Shown here piece by piece: positions 22,500 to 32,918 of a stretch of 64,000 bases of DNA. The translations under genes were made by a program, and so were the position numbers. The notes beneath the pieces are model-generated. The model ran no database searches. It worked only from the letters and a program-made list of their open reading frames with translations, and was not told the origin of the DNA. The DNA lies in assembly GCF_037126465.1 (NCBI RefSeq), contig NW_026999355.1:1240001-1304000 (forward strand), written 5' to 3'. Numbering within the stretch: position 1 is the stretch's first letter; each line of letters opens with the position of its first letter. The stretch is from Ornithodoros turicata. Lineage: Eukaryota; Arthropoda; Arachnida; Ixodida; Argasidae.

Positions 22500-23800
22500 A
22501 GGGGGGGGGGGGATGGGCCCAGCGTGACGATCGCAAAAATTCTTGCAGTTACCGGCGTCTATCTAAGCAGCATACTTGAATACTATTGATTGTTTTGAAA
22601 CTATGAGCTTTTCAAGCTATAATTGAAATCTCGTGACGCGGCTTTACCGCTCATGACACACCATATGTAAATACATTAGTAAACGTTCAAGTATTCTCTA
22701 TTCTAATCTCGTTGTGTGTACAAGGCTGATTGTTTGGGCGTATCCAGAATCAGTGGCGGGGGGGGGGGGGAGTGGGTTTTTCTGCTATTTATATCTATGG
22801 GTTTGTACCCCCTCGGGGTATCCCCACCTTGACGTGGTGAGGTGACTTCTGTGCATCTGTGAGTTTATTGGCTGAGCCAGCTGCAGTTACACTTGTATGC
22901 TACATCAGGGTTACCCTTGCTGGGAAGGCCATAGTTGAGAGGCCAGACCAAGTGGGATGCATGAAGCTGTTATTCTGTGGAGTTTGTTCTTTGGTCTGGT
23001 GCATTTTTTCCTAGTTGACTTGTATGGGCCATGAAAGTAGACAAACATAACGTGCATGCATGCACCTGTGTATAGGTCGGCAATGTATTTACTCTGTACC
23101 AACACGGGGCAGCTTTTCTGCATTGTTCATCAAGCCGTGTGGTTCAGCCTGTTGCAGGGATAGAGACCCTCTTACGAAGACACCACACAGGAAATGGTCA
23201 TGCAGAGCACTCCATATTGCCCCAGATATGCAAAATGAAAAACAAGATTGAGCGCAACAAAGCTGAATAAATCATATGTATACGGAACGAAACGCGCCGC
23301 TTTGTACGAGTTACATGTCGTGTCACGCTCCTGCAACACATTAAAGCAGCGTTACGTTAGCTGTGTACTCTACCGTCACTATATGATCTTTCACTTGCAG
23401 CGAACTTAATACAATTCGATTCGGTTATGTTTAAACCGGCCAACGTTCTCGTGAATTGTCTGTCAACGCACCAGCAGATAGCGACACCATTACTCCGCAA
23501 AATTGCTGCTTCGCAGCATAGTGTATTTCCTGGCGAACAGAACTGAAATATTATCACACACCTCCTTATCTTTCGCTATGCTTGCCAATTCTTGCCTGTT
23601 GTCCCGTTTCGTCCACGTGTTCGTGAACCTTCCATTTTCTGTAACCGGTCTGTAGCCTAGATCACTACGTTCACATAATCCCCTCCACACCCTAACAAAG
23701 CAGCCATTCACTCCGGCCGTAGAAGCCCGCAGGGACCCTTTCTTCCCTCCGGGCTGTTGACCCACAATTCGCATGAACCTTTAAACACGTCACACCTAAC
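22500..23800. other. No gene recognised; conserved-looking motif at 22805-22850
   Basis: The block ccccctcggggtatcccc followed by accttgacgtggtgaggt is GC-rich and self-complementary in parts. It looks like a repeat-derived 5' end, but I cannot name the family. G tracts lie at 22501-22511 and 22759-22770. Confidence 0.25.
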
Positions 23801-23811
23801 CCTTTAAATAC

Positions 23812-23875
23812 CATACCAATGATGAGGACGGTGCCCAGAAGAAGAACAGTCTCTGTTCGAAATATCGGCGGCTTC
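23812..23875 (+). other. Hammerhead-ribozyme-like motif (degenerate)
   Basis: The order TGATGA (23820-23825), a possible 6-bp stem II (ggacgg with ctgttc reversed, allowing G-U pairs), then GAA-ATAT-C (23859-23866) matches a minimal type I hammerhead core. The short self-complementary stem III (GAA-ACGU-C in classic cases) is as seen in Penelope-like retroelements. The core C before TGATGA is A here and stem I pairs poorly, so this is at best an inactive copy. No Penelope coding sequence was recognised nearby. Confidence 0.35.
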
Positions 23876-23879
23876 TGTC

Positions 23880-24756
23880 CTGAGGCAACTTCCTTCCTAC
23901 ATCTCTACCGGTTCGCTGGATTTCTACCCATCTACCTTGTTAATCAAGATAGCTTTTATTCACAGACACGAAACTTGCAGCTCAAAATCTGTCCAAACGC
24001 CCTCGGAAACGTTCGCAGCCCAGCAGCCACAAGACGCCGATTCCTAGCCTCGTCCCGCTCCCGCAATGGTGGAACATCTGGTTTGGAGGCACGTGTTTGG
24101 AGGTTTGGAGTAGACGACGAGTCTCGCAAATGACGCACGTCCGACGTAGTATGATGCGACTTCGGCTAGGCTCCTCCCAATTGCCCGCTCTCCCTATAGA
24201 TGACTCTGCGGACAGGAGAGTCTCCGCACCGCTATGACGTCACGCAGTGAAGTGAGTGTATTTATGTCGCTGCTCCACAGTGCACGAAACGTTGCACGGA
24301 CGTCGGAGCATTTTTTGTGGACTCGTGCGCTTTTCGTGCCCGAAGCGCTTTTCCCAATAGAGCCTTTTGTAATGCCAACTGTAGGATGGGACAACCACAA
24401 GCTTACCCCACATCACGTTTCAAAAATAGTACTGCCCTCGCCTGACAAACATTTGCACGGAAGGGCTCGCGGCGCCATTTCGAGACTGCCAGGGGTGGAG
24501 ATAGCAGTAGAACAACATTACCGGTGTGAGCAGCAGCAGCGTCAGCCGGGGCAAACCATAACCGAAGCAGACGACGGAGAAGTCTCCCTTCAAATTTCCA
24601 TTCTGCTTTGCGCCGCGTTCTTGTTGGCGCTCATCTCTTTGTAGACTCGTCTATTAAATCGTCGAGTGTAGTGCAAAAGGCTTGTACTTCCAATGTGTCG
24701 AATGCGGGATAAATATTGGTTATTTGAGTATATTTACACGTAAGCTGTGTCAGCCT
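23880..24756. other. No gene; P-like right-end similarity at 24165-24208 and dispersed repeat at 24370-24480
   Basis: ggctcctcccaattgcccgc followed by tctccctatagatgactctg resembles the 45603 terminus. The stretch ctgtaggatgggacaa...cacatcacgtttcaaaaatag repeats the element at 7434. A 136-codon open frame (24234-24644) shows no family motif. Confidence 0.35.
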
Positions 24757-24905
24757 AATGTGGCGACATGCTACACGTGCCGCAGGGTAGGACTCGACCA
24801 CTTGGGGCTCTTCTGACGCGCTACGCAAATCCCCGACACACAGTGGTGGAAGCAATGTTCACCTCCCCACATTGCTACCGTCCACGGCCGGGATTGAAGC
24901 TTTTC
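24757..24905 (-). repeat. SINE body, head-truncated
   Basis: Shares gtggcgacatg, cacgtgccgca, acttggggctctt and ctcc-acattgct with the SINE at 14597-14815 in the same orientation. The box B end is degraded. Confidence 0.6.
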
Positions 24906-24928
24906 TTGTCCGGGATCTTGAGCTCGGA

Positions 24929-27900
24929 GCTGGTGGTGGTGGCCGTGAAAGGGCTCGCCGTTGTCGGCGTAGCAGAGGTGGGCAACGTCACGACTAATGT
25001 CCTTGGAGAATGCGCGTCCTGGGCCGACTGCTAAGGTAACTGGGCTCACATATGTCTGAGAGCGTCTGACAAAAACCCAGGAAAAACCCAAGACCGCACC
25101 GGGATTCGAACGTTCTGGGTCTCGACGTGACATGGCCGCTTACCATTCATGCAGCCACGCGAGCTTGTGGTGGTGGCGGTGAAAGGGCTCGCTGTTGTAG
25201 GCGTCGCAGAGGTGGGCCACGTCACGACTTAGGACCTTGGGGAATGTCCGTCCTAGGCCGGCTTCTAAGGGAACTGTGCCGACATATGTCTGAGAGCGTC
25301 TCTGAAAAACCCAGGAAAACCGCAGACGGCACCGGGATTCGAACCCTCTGGGTCTCGACGTGACATGGCCAGCACGCTTACCATTGAGCCACGCGAGGTG
25401 GTGGTGGTGGCGGTGAAAGGGCTCGCCGTTGTCGGGGTCGCAGAGGTGGGCAACGTGACGACTAATGTCCTTGGGGAATGTGCGTCCTCGGTCGACTTCT
25501 AAGGGAACTCGGCTGATATATGTCTGAGAGCGTCTGAGAAAAACCCAGGAAAAACCGCAGACACACCGGGATTCGAACCCTTTGGGTCTCAAAGTGACAT
25601 GGCCAGCACGCTTACCATTCAGCCACGCGAGCTGGATGTGGTGGCGGTGAAAGGGCTCGCTGTTGTCGGGGTCGCAGAGGTGGGCAACGTCACGACTAAT
25701 GTCCTTGGGGAATGTGCGTCCTGGGCCGACTTCTAAGGGAACTCGGCTGATATATGTCTGAGAGCGTCTGAGAAAAACCCAGGAAAAACCGTAGACACAC
25801 CGGGATTCGAACCCTCTGGGTCTCAAAGTGACATGGCCATCACGCTTACCATTCAGCCACGCGAGCTGGATATGGTGGCGGTGACAGGGCTCGCCGTTGT
25901 CGGGGTCGCAGAGGTGGGCAACGTCACGACTAATGTCCTTCGGGAATGTGCGTCCTGGGCCGACTTCTAAGGGAACTCGGCTGATATATGTCTGAGAGCG
26001 TCTGAGAAAAACCCAGGAAAAACCGCAGACACACCGGGATTCGAACCCTCTGGTTCTCAAAGTGACATGGCCAGCACGCTTACCATTCAGCCACGCGAGC
26101 TGGATGTGGTGGCGGTGAAAGGGCTCGCCGTTGTCAGGGTCGCAGAGGTGGGCAACGTCACGACTAATGTCCTTGGGGAAGGTGCGTCCTGGGCCGACTT
26201 CTAAGGGAACTGGGCTGACATATGTCTGAGAGCGTCTGAGAAAAACCCAGGGAAAACCGCAGACGGCACCAGGATTCGGACCCTCTGGGTCTCAAAGTGA
26301 CATGGCCAGCACGCTTACCATTGAGCCACGCGAGCTGGATGTGGTGGCGGTGAAAGGGCCCGCCTTTGTCGGCGTCGCAGAGGTGGGCAACGTCACGACT
26401 AATGTCCTTGGGGAATGTGCGTCCTGGGCCGACTTCTAAGGGAACTCGGCTGATATATGTCTGAGAGCGTCTGAGAAAAACCCAGGAAAAACCGCAGACA
26501 CACCGGGATTCGAACCCTTTGGGTCTCAAAGTGACATGGCCAGCACGCTTACCATTCTGCCACGCGAGCAGGATGTGGTGGCGGTGAAAGGGCTCGCCTT
26601 TGTCGGCGTCGCAGAGGTGGGCAACGTCACGACTAATGTCCTCTGGGAATGTGCGTCCTGGGCCGACTTCTAAGGGAATTCGGCTGATATATGTCTGAGA
26701 GCGTCTGAGAAAAACCCAGGAAAAACCGTAGACACACCGGGATTCGAACCCTCTGGGTCTCAAAGTGACATGGCCAGCACGCTTACCATTCAGCCACGCG
26801 AGCTGGATGTGGTGGCGGTGGAAGGGCTCGCCGTTGTCGGGGTCGCAGAGGTGGGCAACGTCACGACTAATGTCCTTGGGGAATGTGCGTCCTGGGCCGA
26901 CTTCTAAGGGAACTGGGCTGACATATGTCTGAGAGCGTCTGAGAAAAACCCAGGAAAAACCGCAAACGGCACCAGGATTCGAACCCTCTGGGTCTCAAAG
27001 TGACATGGCCAGCACGCTTACCATTGAGCCACGCGAGCTGGATGTGGTGGCGGTGAAAGGGCTCGCCTTTGTCGGCGTCGCAGAGGTGGGCAACGTCACG
27101 ACTAATGTCCTTGGGGAATATGCGTCCTGGGTCGACTTCTAAGGGAACTGGGCTGACATGTGTCTGGGAGCGTCTGACAAAAACCAGGAAAAACCGCAGA
27201 CGGCACCGGGATTCGAACCCTCTGGGTCTCAAAGTGACATGGCCAGCACGCTTACCATTGAGCCACGCGAGCTGGATGTGGTGGCGGTGAAAGGGCTCGC
27301 CGTTGTCGGCGTCACAGAGGTGGGCAACGTCACGACTAATGTCCTTGGGGAATGTGCGTCCTGGGCCGACTTCTAAAGGAACTCGGCTGCCATATGTCTG
27401 AGAGCGTCTGACAAAAACCCAGGAAAAACCGCAGACGGCACCGGGATTCGAACCCTCTGGGTCTCAAAGTGACATGGCCAGCACGCTTACCATTCATCCA
27501 CGCGAGCTGGATGTGGTGGCGGTGAAAGGGCTCGCCGTTGTCGGCGTCGCAGAGGTGGGCAACGTCACGACTAATGTCCTTGGGGAATGTGCGTCCTGGG
27601 CCGACTTCTAAGGGAACTGGGCTGACATATGTCTGAGAGCGTCTGAGAAAAACCCAGGAAAAACCGCAGACGGCACCGGGATTCGAACCCTCTGGGTCTC
27701 AAAGTGACATGGCCAGCACGCTTACCATTGAGCCACGCGAGCTGGATGTGGTGGCGGTGAAAGGGCTCGCCGTTGTCGGCGTCGCGGAGGTGGGCAACGT
27801 CACGACTAATGTCCTTGGGGAATGTTCGTCCTGGGCCGACTTCTAAGGGAACTCGGCTGACATATGTCTGAGAAAAACCCAGGAAAAACCGCAGACGGCA

Positions 27901-29646
27901 CCGGGATTCGAACCCTCTGGGTCTCAAAGTGACATGGCCAGCACGCTTACCATTCAGCCACGCGAGCAGGATGTGGTGGCGGTGAAAGGGCTCGCCTTTG
28001 TCGGCGTCGCAGAGATGGGCAACGTCACGACTAATGTCCTTGGGGAATGTGCGTCCAGGGCCGACTTCTAAGGGAACTGGGCTGACATATGTCTGAGAGC
28101 GTCTGAGAAAAACCCAGGAAAAACCGCAGATGGCACCGGGATTCGAACCCTCTGTGTCTCAAAGTGACATGGCCAGCACGCTTACCATTCAGCCACGCGA
28201 GCAGGATGTGGTGGCGGTGAAAGGGCTCGCCTTTGTCGGCGTCGCAGAGGTGGGCAACGTCACGACTAATGTCCTTGGGGAATGTGCGTCCTGGGCCGAC
28301 TTCTAAAGGAACTCGGCTGCCATATGTCTGAGAGCGTCTGAGAAAAACCCAGGAAAAACAGCAGACGGCACCAGGATTCGAACCCTCTGGGTCTCAAAGT
28401 GACATGGCCAGCACGCTTACCATTGAGCCACGCGAGCTGGATGTGGTGGCGGTGAAAGGGCTCGCCTTTGTCGGCGTCGCAGAGGTAGGCAACGTCACGA
28501 CTAATGTCCTTGGGGAATGTGAGTCCTGGGTGGACTTCTAAGGGAACTGGGCTGACATGTGCCTGGGAGCGTCTGAGAAAAACCAGGAAAAACAGCAGAC
28601 ACACCAGGATTCGAACCCTCTGGGTCTCAAAGTGACATGGCCAGCACGCTTACCATTGAGTCACGCGAGCTGGATGTGGTGGCGGTGAATGGGCTCGCCG
28701 TTGTCGGCGTCGCAGAGGTGGGCAACGTCACGACTAATGTCCTTGGGGAATGTGCGTCCTGGGCCGACTTCTAAGAGAACTGGGCTGACATGTGTCTGAG
28801 AGCGTCTGAGAAAAACCAGGAAAAACCGCAGACGGCACCGGGATTCGAACCCTCTGGGTCTCAAAGTGACATGGCCAGCACCCTTACCATTCAGCCACGC
28901 GTGCTGGATGTGGTGGCGGTGAAAGGGCTCGCCGTTGTCGGCGTCGCAGAGGTGGGCAACGTCACGACTAATGTCCTTGGGGAATGTGCGTCCTGGGCCG
29001 ACTTCTAAGGGAACTCGGCTGACATATGTCTGAGAGCGTCTGAGAAAAACCCAGGAAAAACCGCAGACGGCACCGGGATTCGAACCCCCTGGGTCTCAAA
29101 GTGACATGGCCAGCACGCTTACCATTCTGCCACGCGAGCAGGATGTGGTGGCGGTGAAAGGGCTCGCCTTTGTCGGCGTCGCAGAGGTGGGCAACGTCAC
29201 GACTAATGTCCTTGGGGAATGTGCGTCCTGGGCCGACTTCTAAGGGAACTGGGCTGACATATGTCTGAGAGCGTCTGAGAAAAACCCAGGAAAAACCGCA
29301 AACGGCACCAGGATTCGAACCCTCTGGGTCTCAAAGTCACATGGCCAGCACGCTTACCATTCAGCCACGCGAGCTGGATGTGGTGGCGGTGAAAGGGCTC
29401 GCCGTTGTCGGCGTCGCGGTGGTGGGCAACGTCACGACTAATGTCCTTGGTGAATGTGCGTCCTGGCCGGACTTCTAAGGGAACTGAGCCGATATATATC
29501 TGCGAGCGTCCGAGGAAAACACAGGAAAAACCCCAGCCCCAAACAAAAGCCACAAAAAGCACACTCGGCACCGGGATTCGAACCCGCGTACCCCCTAGTC
29601 TAGACGTCAGATGGCCAACACGCGAACCACTGAGCCACGCGAGCTG
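24929..29646 (-). repeat. Tandem array of about 20 tRNA-SINE-like units, about 235 bp each
   Basis: Each unit on the minus strand starts with a tRNA-like head. Box A is in gtggctcaatggtaagcgtg and box B is ggttcgaatccc. A body follows with the complement of aaaacccaggaaaaaccgc, gcgtcctgggccgacttct and gtgggcaacgtcacgactaat. Head motifs recur at about 25120, 25360, 25590, 25826, 26060, 26297, 26530, 26765, 27000, 27235, 27470, 27706, 27930, 28165, 28400, 28632, 28865, 29100, 29335 and 29600. Spacing is 233-237 bp except one 224-bp unit lacking gagcgtctga. All units face the same way with no poly(A) between them. Long open frames across the array are by-products of the repetition. The last unit is more diverged. 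Confidence 0.92.
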
Positions 29647-30826
29647 TTTTTTTTTTCAATCAAACTGATTTTAATGTGTCAATGGGATATACAAGATGCG
29701 GAGTAAAACAATAGATATGTACACTATCTACATTACAGCACTATAGTTGCCAGTGACACTCCGCGAACAAGCATCTAACATACAGCACAACCCAAAAGGG
29801 CGGGAGGGATGGAGCAATACAAAGGGAAAAAGAACACAAAAATGTCTCAGTAGTCAACGGGTCCCGCCCGAAGGAGGTCAATCACGTGCAGCCACTTCTG
29901 GGATGTCTCCTCACAAGACGTGCAGATTAAAAAATCTCCAAATGAAAACAGCATTCGCCGAAATATTGGCCACGATCCTACAGGCGGTTCATTGGCGCCA
30001 TATATCCTACGTGCGACCCACAATGCATATAATCCCAATATGATTAAAATATCCCACGGCAGTGCGTTACCACTCCGCACAGGAAGATAGCCAATTGAAC
30101 GGGGAGACACGAAAATATCTTCCTTGAATGTGCGCAGGAAAGCAATCCAAAAAGAAGATGGCATCCCTACAGCCGAGAAAAGCATGTTCTATTGTTTCCT
30201 CCTCAGGGCAGAGACGGCAGTTGAAATTGTTCCAGGGAACCCAGAAGCCCCTGTCACGAAGCCATGCACGTAGCGGCAACGTCCCCGTGTGAAGACGGAA
30301 GAATGTTTTCACTTTTGCGCTAATAGGCATGCGGCTCACACGTAAAAGGATGTCACCCCCGGGCTGGGGTTCAAACATCGTGCGATACATTGGTGGCGGA
30401 AAAAGGGAGTCCAAGATGGCGTGATACAACCCCTTCCGAGTGGTCTCGCACAGATATTCCCTCGAGAAACGAGCTAACAGAAAACAGAAAGAGGCGGCTA
30501 CTTCCTTGTAGAAGCCCCAGACAGACATTGGTGTGTCATAAACGGTGGACACAAAGACTTCAGGGACTTCGTCACGAAGAATCGCAGCGATACAATGCTG
30601 TAGGAGGGGATTCGGTTGCTCGCGTACAAAACAAAAACGCCAAACAAGTTGCCGGACAAACAGGCATGACACACCTAGGCCACCCAGTTTGATCGGCCTA
30701 AAAACGTTGCCACGACGCATCGGCTCATACGCGGAATTCCATATAAAGGCGCACAGGCACCTCTGAATGCGATTTACATAGACTCTAGCGCACGGGAGCA
30801 CTTGCAGGTAGTAGCTTACCCGCGAC
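29647..30826 (-). mobile_element. L1/Tx1-group LINE, 5'-truncated, at the end of the SINE array
   Basis: On the minus strand the element ends in poly(A) (t-run at 29647-29656). Flanks are cacgcgagctg (29636-29646) and catgcgagcgg (30827-30837), a target-site duplication with two mismatches. SINE unit sequence resumes right after it, showing insertion at a unit junction. About 1.18 kb remains. Confidence 0.75.
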
Positions 30827-30909
30827 CATGCGAGCGGGTGGGTGTGCCGGTGAAAGCGCTCGCCGTTGTCGCTCTCACATAGGTGGGCAACGTCACGACT
30901 ATCGCCCAT
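30067..30909 (-). pseudogene. C-terminal part of LINE ORF2
   Basis: The LINE-derived portion starts with VSYYLQVLPCARVYVNRIQR and contains FIWNS, RPIKLGGLGV and AFLGCRDAIFFLDCF. That is the thumb-to-C-terminal region of L1/Tx1-like ORF2 proteins, with the terminal zinc-knuckle (CRLCPEEETIEHAFLGC). The first 28 residues of the open frame come from SINE sequence upstream of the insertion. RT catalytic motifs are missing through 5' truncation. Confidence 0.7.
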
Positions 30910-30928
30910 GGGGAATGTGCTCCTGGTG
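30838..30928 (-). repeat. SINE array unit remnant
   Basis: ggtgaaagcgctcgccgttgtc, in two parts, and gtgggcaacgtcacgactat continue the array unit interrupted by the LINE. The remnant ends at the U1 5' flank. Confidence 0.75.
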
Positions 30929-31223
30929 GGACTTGCACCGTTCGCACTAGTTCACAGAGCCCCCAATCGAAGACAGCTAATACTTCTTGACGGGCTGTCG
31001 TCTACCATTGAGGATGCCGTAATTGCCGTTACAGCATTACACTCGTGAAAATTCACACATTCAAATAAGAAACAGATCAATTACAACAAGTGCCATCGTT
31101 GCACGTAGCAATTATTAAGAATGCGCATTTCAAAAATGTGGTTTTTCCCTCTGTAGCTGCACCAAACACCCTTCGCTTTGCATACAGTGCTCCCTTGGGG
31201 GCAGCTCGCGATACAAGCGCCGT
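30920..31223 (+). promoter_or_regulatory. U1 5' flank with PSE-like block
   Basis: Closely matches 58-382, with a small deletion near 30955. The block ctttgcatacag and ccttgggggcagctcgcgat precedes the transcript at the same distance as in the first copy. Confidence 0.6.
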
Positions 31224-31390
31224 ATACTTACCTGGTGTCGGATAGCCTATGATCAATGAGGTAGGCTTCCCGGGTGGAGACCAAGGCATTGCACTTCGCC
31301 TTGGTTGAATCCCGCCACTTCCCCAAATCGGGGTAGATGGGACATGCAATTTTTGGTAGTGAGGGGGCTTGCGTACGCGCTCGCTCCCCC
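31224..31390 (+). ncRNA. U1: U1 spliceosomal snRNA, second plus-strand gene
   Basis: Starts with ATACTTACCTG and keeps the U1-70K loop (GATCAATGAGG), the U1A loop (ATTGCACTTC) and the Sm site AATTTTTGG (about 31348-31356). The 3' terminal stem is slightly longer than in the first copy (gtgaggggg...gctccccc), with insertions that pair with each other and so preserve the stem. The flank is a duplicate of the 383-546 locus on both sides. It is probably expressible, and it is the best paralogue of the first copy. Confidence 0.88.
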
Positions 31391-31396
31391 CTTTCT

Positions 31397-31415
31397 GTCG
31401 AAGTACAAAAGCAGA
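31397..31415 (+). terminator. snRNA 3' box
   Basis: gtcgaagtacaaaagcaga matches the AAARNNAGA core at the same distance from the U1 3' end as in the other copies. Confidence 0.7.
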
Positions 31416-31449
31416 TTATCGGGTCATCTAATCCGTCAGCAATACAAGA

Positions 31450-31612
31450 TTAGAGAGTTTTAATATATCGTACGCAAAGACGATAACGTACGTAACAGAT
31501 CGCGTTGGTGGTTCTGCGCACTGCGCGAAGCACTCTTTCTCTTATGGGCGTGCGCCAGAACCATCAACGCTATTCATTACGTACGCAAAGGTGGTAGCGT
31601 ACGATGTACTAA
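31450..31612. mobile_element. MITE in U1 downstream flank (copy 1)
   Basis: Internal inverted repeats (tcgtacgcaaag...; cgttggtggttctgcgca against tgcgccagaaccatcaacg) make this segment fold back on itself. The whole is inverted relative to 31667-31835. The U1-flank sequence aaccgaaaatg resumes right after it. Confidence 0.65.
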
Positions 31613-31666
31613 CCGAAAATGCACACGGTGTTTAACCGAAACCGTAAACCGAACCATAAGAAATAG

Positions 31667-31835
31667 TGAGTTTTAGTACATCGTACGCTATCACCTTTGC
31701 GTACGTAAGGGATAGCGTTGATGGTTCTGCGCATGTCCATAAGAGAAAGAGGGCTTCCCGCAGTGCACAGAACCACCAACGCTATCTGTTACGTACGCTA
31801 TCGCCTTTGCGTACGATGTAATAAAACTCTCTAAT
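31667..31835. mobile_element. MITE in U1 downstream flank (copy 2)
   Basis: Same family as 31450-31612 in the opposite orientation. It splits the flank that is continuous at about 680-700 near the first U1 gene (ataccggttttcg). Confidence 0.65.
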
Positions 31836-31886
31836 ATCCCGGTTACCGGTTTTCGTATAACTGTTCAACAGCGGATAACTAGCGAG

Positions 31887-32345
31887 TGAGTTTTTCGGGC
31901 TAAATGCCTTTCTCCGATTCGGGGGGTAAAAATCGGGCGCTATTTTAAAATCTGTAATTCGGGGAGAAATCGGGCGAAAATTGTGCCTTCGGCTGTTATC
32001 CGTTGTTTTTCTTTCTCCTCTTGTCGATTAAGTCCTTTCCTAATTTCTCTTTGGTGTTTTTTGTTGTTGTTGTTTTTATTTTTTTTGCGGGATCGTGACC
32101 TTCCAGCGGTAGTCCCCGAAAGCATAGGCAGTGTTGACACACATGGGTGTATTGCTGGGAACGTAAGTGACCCATTCTTACATGTGTTACACGTGGCGAC
32201 CCTTGTTCGTTTTCAGTGGAGACGTCACTTGAGGGTTTCATAGTGACTGGCATTCGGGAACAAAATCGGGTTTAACCCGAATTGGTCGCAGGTCAGTTCG
32301 GGGGGAGGGGGGGGGGATAACCAAGCGGAATCGAGTTTAACCCTC
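31887..32345. repeat. Dispersed repeat with cgggtttaacccga motifs
   Basis: Begins with tttttcgggct and ends with tcggggggaggggggggggataaccaag. The segment 62570-63012 has the same order (ttttcgggttttat, ggggttttacccgaa, ggggagggggg, cccggtttaacc). Probably two decayed copies of one repeat family. Confidence 0.4.
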
Positions 32346-32447
32346 ATGGATTCCGTCAGGACTGCTACACTGCACTACTGCAAAAAGAACTAATATGTCC
32401 GTTGAATGCCCTTGACTTGGACCCTACCTGGGCAAACGCTTACACCA

Positions 32448-32752
32448 GAGGCATGGCCCAGTGGGTTAAGGCGGGTTAAGGCGTCCCGCCCGTTGATGAT
32501 AGCCAAGGCCGTGCTGAAGACTGGAAGGTGGTGGGTTGGAATCCTACCGTTGGCTACGCTGTCTGATGCTTTCCCTGGGTTTCCTGAAAACTTTCCAGAC
32601 GAATAGTGGCACAGTTCGCCCTGTAGTCGGCACAGGACGCATACTGACCCCCTCTCCCCACTCCTTCCTGCTGTACCTCTCTCCATCTGTCCACATCTGT
32701 ACGCTTGTAGCCACAGTTGCATCGCGGCGCTAACACGGAATAAAAAAAAATA
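32448..32752 (+). repeat. tRNA-derived SINE with A-rich tail
   Basis: Box A (tggcccagtgggttaagg, 32454-32471) and box B (gggttggaatcc, 32534-32545) lie about 75 bp apart. A body follows containing ccctgggtttcc, ggcacagttcgccctg and gtcggcacaggacgca. The tail is ggaataaaaaaaaata. The body core is the complement of the core in the 25-29.6 kb array units. Confidence 0.8.
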
Positions 32753-32826
32753 TCGGACGCAACGGGCGACGCATATTACGCCCCACGTACGACCACGACC
32801 ACGTACGTATTACGTACGACCACGGA

Positions 32827-32918
32827 AGGTGTTGCGACTTTCAGCGGCAGGTGTTAGCCACTTTTGCCGACGCTGCCGAGAATTTTCACACTGCCGCTAA
32901 ACATCGCAACACTTGCCA
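32827..32918. repeat. Short fold-back repeat
   Basis: gtgttgcgactttcagcggcag and ctgccgctaaacatcgcaacac are inverted with few mismatches, about 40 bp apart. Confidence 0.45.

Noticed and set aside
22805..22850. ccccctcggggtatcccc/accttgacgtggtgagg block as a ribozyme or RNA gene
   Set aside because: Pairing is partial and I cannot match it to a named RNA; kept only as an unassigned motif.
24234..24644. 136-codon frame as a host gene
   Set aside because: It overlaps a dispersed repeat (24370-24480) and shows no domain.
25140..29571. Several open frames of 110-306 codons on the minus strand (e.g. 25140-26060) with repeated FESRCRLRFF-like blocks
   Set aside because: They are translations of the tandem SINE units; open length depends only on unit lengths divisible by three, and no protein family fits.
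24929..29646. CRISPR-like or tRNA gene cluster interpretation of the array
   Set aside because: Units lack spacer variation and are too long for CRISPR; the tRNA-like heads cannot fold into normal tRNAs and are attached to a conserved SINE body.
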